Shown piece by piece: positions 56,994 to 64,000 of a DNA stretch of 64,000 nucleotides; the first letter of the stretch is position 1; each line of letters begins with the position of its first letter. A model generated the notes under the pieces. The model was not told the DNA's origin. It worked only from the letters and a program-made list of their open reading frames with translations, and searched no databases. The DNA lies in assembly GCA_958299035.1 (NCBI GenBank), contig CATQJL010000001.1, positions 17,157,433 through 17,221,432 on the forward strand, written 5' to 3'. A program made the position numbers and the translations under genes. Source of the DNA: Cylicocyclus nassatus. Its lineage: Eukaryota; Nematoda; Chromadorea; Rhabditida; Strongylidae.

Positions 56994-57674
56994 GGTTGTC
57001 CCAAAAGTTCTGTAGTTTCATTTTTGAGAATCTGTAACTTTTTGCTATATTAGCGGATTTGCTTTTTTCTAATTTCATTGGAAAGAAAACTTCCTCTTTC
57101 TAATGACATTTTGGTGAGCTTCTATACATTTATTGCAGAGATAAAAATGACCACTTGAGCTTCGACCATTTTAGGTTAGGCAGCCAAAACTTTGGAACGC
57201 CGCAAAAAAATCTGAAATTGCCAGTACATGAGTTTTGTGACATATTCTCTGCATCAGAAAAAAACTGTGCTGTTTGGACGTTTCTGTGAAAAGTTATAAT
57301 TTTCGAGTATGCAATAGAAAACGCCAAAGTTGATTGAGTGGTCACTTTTCTCGAAAATCATTATTTTTCGTTGGAACGTCAACAGCACAATTTTTCTCGG
57401 ATGCAAAGAGTAGTAAATAAAACTTATATACTGACAATTTCAGATTTTTCTGCTGCGTTCCAGACTTTTGACCTAGCTTAAATGGTCGAAGCTCAAGTGG
57501 TCTGCTTTTTCCATTCTTATCTCTGCAATGAATGTATAGTTGAAGCTCACCAAGATGTCATTAGGAAGAGGAAGAATTCTTTCTTTCTAAAAAAATTAGA
57601 AAAGAGAAAACCCGTTGATACAGCAGAAAGTTGCAAATTTTCAAAAATGAAACGACAGAACTTTCGGGACAACC
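56994..57674. mobile_element. Mariner-type MITE
   Basis: TA-flanked, with left end GGTTGTCCCAAAAGTTCTGT and right end GACAGAACTTTCGGGACAAC then C. Arms share TTCATTTTTGA, GCTTCTATACATT-like sequence and ACTTGAGCTTCGACCATTT. Confidence 0.8.
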
Positions 57675-57692
57675 TAGTATTTTGTGTTTTAG

Positions 57693-57860
57693 TTTCTCTA
57701 CCATGAAGTCAGAGTGTTGGCGGCATTAGCTCGCAATCGAGGAAACATTCGTCTTTGGTTTCGCATGGAAGAACAAGTCAGAGAGAGGCGCTTCACAGTG
57801 GTGCTAGAACCACTTGTTGAGGATGCTCCTGCAGATTGTTATGCCAAATCGATATTTAGT
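57693..57860 (+). CDS. Orphan exon candidate, unrecognised
   Basis: 168 bp (56 codons) between acceptor TTGTGTTTTAG and donor AGT/GTATGC, entirely open, with non-simple coding-like sequence (RVLAALARNRGNIRLWFRME, FTVVLEPLVEDAPADCYAKS). It begins 16 bases after the right end of the preceding MITE, whose sequence may supply the acceptor context. It could be a further exon of the upstream plus-strand gene, or of DUF229, whose C-terminus has a late cysteine cluster. That link is speculative. A poly(A)-signal-like AATAAA does not immediately follow. Confidence 0.45.
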
Positions 57861-58219
57861 GTATGCAAATGCCTCCTTTTTCCTTCGAAAACTGTGGATA
57901 AGCATATAAAACTGTAATAAAATTTTTATCAATTCTTATTGCTTACTTGCATGTGTGAACGGATTAAGAAAACTTAGTTCATTACAGTTTAATACTAGAT
58001 TGTCCCAAAAGTTGCGTTGGTTTTTTGATAGGTCATCATTCAAGGAACTTCGACTTAGGTTTTTGTCCTCTTAACCACTTTCTAAATAATCCATGCAACA
58101 ATCGTGATGCTATTCCCGTGGCTCTTTGCACAGTTCAAAGATGGCTTCAAATTTTCCAATTCCTTAGAAGAATTTTTTCTCGATAGTAAAATTGTTACAG
58201 AGATCAAACCTTTAACTAT

Positions 58220-61200
58220 ATCTTACTTACTTAGATACTTAGATGGCCCGGCTTCACGTGACGTGCGGGTATCAGCACAGAGGTTTCCATTTCTCCCTGT
58301 CCCTCGCTTCAGACATCCACGATCTTCTTAGCTGACGTCGGTGGCTGCGTCCACGAGTTCCAGGTGCAAAAATCGTAAAATCCACGAACACGTCTGCCTA
58401 TCTCGTTGGAGGTCTTCCTCGAGGACGTTTTGCTTCGCGAGGAATCCATTCGGATGTTCTTAGTGTCCATCTGTCGTCTATTCTTCTCATAATGTGACCG
58501 GCCCATCGGTGTTTCGCTTTCGCAATGTATTCCGCTAGGTCACGAAGACGGGACATTCTTCTCGTATCCGTACTGCGAAGTCCGACTAAATGTTGCTTTC
58601 ACCGGGTCATCTTCGGAAGACTGCGCTCGAGCGCTCTGTGGGTAGTCCTTGAAGCTTTCGACGTGGTTACGGTGTCAGCCCAAGTCTCAGCTGCGTAACG
58701 GAGCGTCGGGAGAACGGTTGAGTCGAACAGGTGGGCACGAAGCTCCGGATCCGTCAGTTGGTCGGTAGCTTCCTTCAGAGACCCGAAGGCGGCCCAGGCT
58801 GCTCTCTTCTCTGTTAAGTTCTTCCCTCAAGTCGTTCTCCATGTTCATCGAACGTCTAAGATACAGACATAAGAAGACATCTCCATGAAAGGGATGCCTT
58901 CCAGTTCCATTTCTGCATCTTCGCAAAGGGCGTTCTTTGAAAACTGAGTCTTCTCCCGATTCATTCGCAAGCCGATCTCCATCCCTACTTTGTTCAGTCC
59001 CTTCACCATCGTCTCTGCTTCAATGATACTGCTCGAAAAAGAAGGAGGTCGTCCGCAAAACGAAGGTTGGACAGGAATCTCCCATCAACTCGTATGCCTC
59101 TCTCGTCCCAGTCCAGTGGCTTCATTACCCACTGCAAGGCCGCGGTGAACAGCTTCGGCGAGTTTGTGTCGCCTTGTTAGACCTCCTTCCCAGTTGGGAT
59201 GGTCAGGGGCGATGGAACAGCTGCATCGTTGCTGTACAGTCCTAACAGTCGGCTAACGTCCTCACGTAAGCTGGGTCCACTCCTTGATCGACTAGTGCAG
59301 ACAGGATGGCGTTGGTTTCGACGCTGTCAAAGGCTTTCTCGTAGTCGACAAAGGTTAGGACGAGAGGCAGTCGGTACTCCCGGCAGACTTCCATGACCCT
59401 CGAAACCGTCTGGATGTGGTCCATGCAGCTGAATCCTTTGCGAAATCCAGCTTGTTCTTGGGTTGGGCTTCATCCAGTGTCCTAGATATGCGAGCGAGGA
59501 TAATCTTTGTGAAAACCTTGTACAGTCTGAATCGCCGTGTCGAAATGTGTTGTCAAATCGCCGGTCTGAATCGCCGTGCGCACTTCAGCAGGTAGAATTT
59601 GTGATGGTTCTTCTCCAGTGGAAACAAAGGGCATCCGCACGGGTGTTGATGTGCGAAAGAGGTTGGTGTAGAAGTTTTTTGCGATAGATTCTATCTTGCA
59701 TCGGGAAGAAGTCGGAGTCCCGTCTTCGTTCAATAGTGCAGGCAGCGATACGTGATACTCACAGAGGTCCCTTCAGCACTTCTTGAGACTTCGTCTTCCT
59801 TCGGCTGCTCCCAGTATCTTGGCTTGCCTGTACTTCTTGAGATCCCCTTGCAAAGCTGTTCTGCAACTGGCGTTGACTATCAGTCGCTCGAGATGGGTTG
59901 CATTTGGATCCTACATCAGAAATCTTCTTCTTTTCAGCGATTCCTTGGTTATCTTCGAAATGCGTTCCAAGTTCTTTTCAGAAGTTACTGAGGCGCACTC
60001 TCCGCAGGCTCGCAATCCTTTCAGAAGCCGGTCGTAGTCGTACGTTGGGTCTTCCTCAGTGGGCCAGTCACAACTTGATATGAGCTCCTCCAGCCTATTA
60101 CCCTCATAAACGACATTATTCTTTCTTGCGGTACTGTAACAGGCCTTCTTTTCCACTTTTGACTGGATCGTACCTTGCTCGAAGGAGACGGTGGCTGGAG
60201 CCACTGCAAGATGGTACTATTCAGACATCGAGCAAGCCCAACCTTTGATTGGTGAGAATGTGCTAGGTCTTCGCGTGAGTCGTTCCGTTGAGTGATTCCC
60301 ATGTCCACCGGCGAAGTTCTTTCTTCTGAAAATGGAATTTCCATGAAAAAGTCGTGCGGCGGAGAGAAGCCTAAGGCCCGTATGCACGTACATCCCCGCG
60401 GGGAGGGGAGGGGATCTGAGAGGGAAGCGCAATATCTCGCTGCTCTAGATATCTTTCTTCCTTCTTCTCTATCGTTCTTATAAAGGTTCTCATACCTTAT
60501 AAAGGTTCTCATACCCTTATTCCTGCGCATAATGAATGCCAGGTTACTGCTATACAAAATTAAATATTCATCATTTCTTACGATCCCCTGGGGATCCTCT
60601 TCCTTAAAAATCAATGGAAACGCTGCAAAATTGTACTGAAGATATATACGGTACTGCTGAGCATGATTTCGACAGAAGAAGTGGAATCCGAAGATTTTGA
60701 TTTTTTCGATAATCCCTGGCTCGCGAGCAGCGGTTCATCGAAGGTTTTGATATATTGAGATTTCACTCATTTCTACCATAAACATGCTTAGCAGTGCTGT
60801 AGTATATCCACAGCACAATTTTAGAGCATTTTCATCGAGTTTTTAGGAAGATAAATAGCTTTGAAAATGTGAGGTGATCCCCTGGGTATCCCCAGGGGAT
60901 CAGACGAAATAGTGAACATCTAATCTTGTATGGCAGTAACTTGGCATCCGTTATGCGCAAGTATCAGTGTAGGAGAACGTTCAAAACCATGACAGAGAAG
61001 GAAGAAGAAAGATACATAGACTAGCGAGATATGACGCTTCCCCTCCCAGATCCCCTCCCCTCCCGCGGGGATGTACGTGCATACGGGCCTAAAAAGACGG
61101 TTGCCGTTTTCGTTCCGGAGCCCATATCCAAACTTCCCGATCCTATATTCCTTTCAAAATGGCATCCCGATTTTTGCGTTGAAGTCGCCCACAACAAACT

Positions 61201-61930
61201 TGTAGAAGGACTTCTCGTTGCTGACGACCTTCTACACACCTTCGTAAAAATCATCCAGTTGATTCGTCAGCTGCTGATGTTGGAGAATAGCAGTTGATGA
61301 TATTGATGATGTTGATAGTCTTCTGACGTTGATTTCGCAGGCGTAGGATGGCTAGTCGAGGTAATCGGGTCTTACGCGAATCGACAAGAGGGACGATAGA
61401 TGGGTGGACGACAAGGCCAACGCCTCCAACATTTCGTGATGGAACCTTGTCACCACGAATGATGAGTGTCCCATAACTCATTTGTCGCATGTCCTTCTTC
61501 CTGGACTTCGTTTCTACGGGCGTGGTACTTGATGTGCTATGCATCGTCGAGAAGAGCGTGGAGGTCGGCGTTCGTGGAGACTGTCCTGGCGTTGTAGGTG
61601 TAGAGCATAAGGCAGTCTATGGCATGTCATCCGGGCAGATTTGTCGTTTTTGTCAGATCCAAAAGGCGCCCTAAGGACCCGGACATCGTTCTTGCTACCA
61701 CCCGGCACCGTAGGCGAGATCCGATGTACAGGGTTTTTTCTATATCTTCTTGCTGAGGGAGTGATAAGACTTGTTCAAGAGCAAGAGCAGACTCACTAGG
61801 CCAACTCTTGATTCCCACGGGGCGATCGATGAACCCGTTCTTGAAGCGGGGAGAACCGCCTAGTGACCAGGGCGGTTATGTATCAATCTCCCGAACCGCG
61901 ACTGGACGCTCCTCAACCATTGAAAATGAA
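58220..61930 (-). mobile_element. RTE-type LINE, frameshifted, split by a MITE
   Basis: On the minus strand, in order: endonuclease start (61,251-61,544, with [20 protein letters not shown] and [12 protein letters not shown]); endonuclease continuation, split at 61,089/60,375 by a Harbinger-type MITE (TTNSIFRRKN-type region near 60,300-60,370); linker (60,204-59,911, RKNNVVYEGNRLEELISSCD); pre-RT (59,733-59,482, MNEDGTPTSSRCKIESIAKN); reverse transcriptase motif A (59,424-59,242, TFVDYEKAFDSVETN); motif C FADD near 59,050; and a C-terminal region (58,926-58,687, SMNMENDLREEL; 58,506-58,309). Several frameshifts separate these. A 3' tail with ATCTAAGT-like repeats lies at 58,220-58,246, as usual for RTE. 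An intact copy would nick DNA and reverse-transcribe its own RNA; this copy is dead. Confidence 0.88.
60375..61089. mobile_element. Harbinger-type MITE inside the LINE endonuclease, TAA duplication
   Basis: Same family as 29,885-30,638: GGCCCGTATGCACGTACATC ends, with TAA at 60,372-60,374 and 61,090-61,092. The internal GGGGATCC palindromes and the AAATTGTACTGA/TACAATTTT arms are retained. It splits the LINE endonuclease coding region and so is younger than the LINE. Confidence 0.88.
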
Positions 61931-62095
61931 CGCCCTGGCGGGAGCGGGCGCCCTACCCATGATGTATGAAACTCGCGGGCGCCCAACCCGGACGGACAAA
62001 AAAGCCCGATCTCGCAGGACCGGGCAATCAGGGCGGGAGATGCAACTCATCGCGTTTTTGCTATTGGTAAGTCTTTCATTTGCTTTACTGTGTTA
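61865..62095 (-). repeat. GC-rich 5' region of the LINE, with GGGCGCCC inverted repeat
   Basis: On the minus strand, upstream of the endonuclease frame, GGGCGCCC occurs twice around a 30-nt spacer, with GATTGATACATAACCGCCCT downstream. A related segment in the opposite orientation lies at 63,340-63,530 (GATTGATACATACCCGCCCA). Confidence 0.5.
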
Positions 62096-62215
62096 AGCCC
62101 TCCCTCCTTACTGAACAGTTCCGGGGAGGGCTTATTTGTTGATTTCTCTTGATTTCTGCTCCGCCTAAGGGAAGGAACGAAACGGAAGCTTGTTTTCTTT
62201 TTTGTTCAATTTGAA
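62092..62215 (+). ncRNA. Hammerhead-like motif, degenerate copy
   Basis: TTACTGAACAGTTCC, a spacer of about 45 nt, then GGAACGAAACGGA. This is the same layout as the copy at 63,012 but with a changed core (CTGAACAG instead of CTGATGAG). An overlapping hairpin AAGCCCTCC/GGAGGGCTT is specific to this copy. It is probably an inactive relative. Confidence 0.25.
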
Positions 62216-63001
62216 TTTCTTTCTTAGTAGCTAGGTTTTACAAGTAACTATAAAGTGCATGTTTGTGATTTGCATGCAGTTCAACTACTTCACTAGTCCA
62301 TTATCCAACAATGTTATCCTTACTTTGACATTTTGAGTAAAATTCATCTTCATTCCACTAATACCAATTTAGACGTTGCGGAATGCGCGTCGGCCGTGAT
62401 CACTCACGGCACCAAAAATAATATATTCCACGCCTAATCCTGTTATCTCGGATTTTACGCACATTCGCCACTGCTGCCCTTTCATGCAATAGTTGAGTTC
62501 TTTGAATTTTTCGGTTTTATTTTCTTTTCATTATGCTTGATAAGCAAACCAAACAGAATCCTGTCTGGTTTTTGCTTTCTTTTATCATTTGGCCGTAGGC
62601 TGCGCCTGCTTTCTCATCAAAATGAGATTTTACGATTTTGTTTGATTATATTTTTTGATTGATACCTCCTTGCTTTTGTGTGATGTCACATTCTCATAGA
62701 AATGTGTCTCACACACATTGTAGAGGAGGATCATTCTTCTTCAACATTTCGATGATGTATCTGTTTCTTTTTTTCAAACATAGTTTGCGCATGCAAAAAT
62801 GAGCAAGTATCAGCACAAAGTCTGTGTCCGGTTTTGTTCCTGTTTGTGTTATTTATCTATAAAGTTTTCCTCTCTTATCTTGGTCTTTATTGTAGTGTTC
62901 GTTGAGCACGAAGTACTATGTTGAGGCGATTCGGATAAGGACAGTTTGGTAGGTGAAGTTTTTTTGTTTAAGATGCTTTTCTCTTTCATTTACATCAAAT
63001 A

Positions 63002-63085
63002 GACCCTCTCTCCTTGCTGATGAGTTCCGGGAACGGCAGAATGTTTTTTCTCGTCCTAGGGTAGGAACGAAACGGATGTCCTTCA
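63002..63085 (+). ncRNA. Hammerhead-ribozyme-like core
   Basis: CTGATGAG-TTCC at 63,017-63,028 and GGAA-CGAAAC at 63,064-63,073 match both conserved strands of the hammerhead core, joined by a 5-bp stem II (GTTCC/GGAAC) with a long loop. I could not find convincing stems I and III or a cleavage triplet in the right place. It may be a chance or decayed motif. A degenerate copy lies 910 bases upstream. Confidence 0.3.
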
Positions 63086-63339
63086 TTCACTTTTTTGTTT
63101 GCCTACATGCTTTTTTCTACTGTTGTTATTGATATCGTACTAGAAGTTTTGAATCTTTGTCATTTGTCGTCTTTGTCAGTTTCTATTGCTCAGGCAGTCA
63201 GATGCCAGTTTCAAATTTCTACTACAATCAGGGAAAGGACAAAAAAATGTTGGGAACAGAAACCGATGGAGAAACACGCACAACTTAAATTCGGAGAAGA
63301 AATGCACAGAAATGAGTGAAAGGCGTCACTCTCAGAATG

Positions 63340-63530
63340 CGCCAGGAGGCATAATACATATGGTCAGCACGCGTGCTACTGATCCCCATCTAGGCAGTCC
63401 GGGCGGGTGCGGGCGCTCGTGCCCGGTCGGGTAACGACGACCCAGACGGGAACCCCTTTCCCGGAAGGAAGATTGATACATACCCGCCCAGAAGACCAGA
63501 CGGCGGTGGATCTGTCCTGGCCGGATGACT
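63340..63530 (+). repeat. Inverted relative of the LINE 5' region
   Basis: GC-rich island in AT-rich DNA with CCCGGTCGGG and CCGGGCGGGTGCGGGCG. GATTGATACATACCCGCCCA then GAAGACCAGACGGCGG matches the minus-strand LINE leader at 61,860-61,900. It is probably the start of a second LINE copy lacking its body, or a separate promoter-like repeat. Confidence 0.45.
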
Positions 63531-63703
63531 ATATCACACTGACAAATTAAATAGGTCAAATTTTTGAATTCAATAATATTTTTTACTTAAGAAAAACGTG
63601 CTTTTGGAGTATGTTTAGTGCATAAAACTACCAAAAATTCTAGAAGTTAAACTTTCACCGCAAATCAAACTTCGTTACTTCTCACAAAGTGTTTAATATA
63701 TTA

Positions 63704-64000
63704 GGCTGGAAACTAAGTTTTGCAACTGGTTTCATAACTTCACTCTCTTTGGATATGGCGCACTCAAACCTTGGCATTATGTAGAATGCAATGTGAGCTA
63801 CAAGTGAGCACAAATTGTCTGAATTTTGAACACGAAAAGTCTCAGGCGTTTTTCAAAAACTAGTGAAATTTGAGAATTTTTGGGGTTTCAAGTTAAAATG
63901 AAGCCTTTGGCAGCCTAGACCATGCGCAGTAATCCGGATTCGTCTACAAATTATTGCTAGAGGTTGACTCCTTTCGCCTAGTAAGAAAAAAAACAAAATT
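63704..64000 (+). mobile_element. Mariner-type element, left end only
   Basis: TA then GGCTGGAAACTAAGTTTTGC, the TTAGGCTGG...AAGT form of a mariner terminus. The element continues beyond the window; no ORF is seen in the visible part. Confidence 0.55.

Noticed and set aside
60217..60614. 197-codon minus-strand ORF at 60,021-60,614
   Set aside because: It mixes LINE endonuclease sequence with MITE terminal sequence (the SDPLPSPRGCTC region comes from the MITE end), so it is not a natural protein.
62041..62075. ATGCAACTCATCGCGTTTTT then GTAAGT, a possible signal-peptide exon
   Set aside because: It lies in the GC-rich leader of the LINE, with no second exon found.

Overview
The window reads as nematode nuclear DNA, most likely a strongylid/hookworm-type genome. 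It is AT-rich and gene-poor, the introns that can be traced are often very short (34-48 nt) with TTTCAG-like acceptors, a DUF229 gene is present, and the retroelements (a DUF7083-type gag Gypsy and an RTE-like LINE) resemble those I associate with Ancylostoma-type genomes. The species call is inference. There is no operon, CRISPR array, rRNA or prokaryotic gene.

Layout. 1-2.7 kb: dispersed repeats. 2.7-8.0 kb: a foldback element with long inverted arms and a 9-10 bp target duplication (Mutator-like). It has been entered by a mariner-type MITE and by an 8-bp-duplicating hAT-like element, which itself holds a Tc-like MITE. 8.0-13.6 kb: a duplicated block and a nested foldback with TTCGAATA-rich arms. 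13.7-17.1 kb: an unrecognised multi-exon gene on the minus strand, with an inverted broken copy of one exon across a MITE. 18.8-22.1 kb: a young LTR/Gypsy element lacking reverse transcriptase. 24.5-25.0 kb: a 500-N gap. 25-27 kb: a decayed Gypsy relative. 27-36.4 kb: nested hAT-like, mariner, Harbinger and Helitron-like insertions. 36.8-47.2 kb: a DUF229 (sulfatase-like) gene on the plus strand with eleven traceable exons and element-filled introns. 47.3-49.3 kb: another hAT-like element. 50.7-51.9 kb: the 3' end of an unrecognised plus-strand gene. 54.2-57.7 kb: three mariner-type MITEs and then an orphan exon. 58.2-61.9 kb: a frameshifted RTE LINE on the minus strand, split by a Harbinger-type MITE. 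62-64 kb: non-coding repeats, including two hammerhead-like motifs.

The protein-coding signal is limited to parts of three or four host genes; most of the rest is layered transposon sequence. Insertion order can often be read from intact target duplications. The most useful observations are the RT-less Gypsy copies, the hAT-like family with strand-asymmetric G-run/TCGT motifs at its ends, the Tc3-like two-site inverted repeats, and the inverted exon duplicate. I did not find a convincing new molecular system; the candidates are listed with tests.
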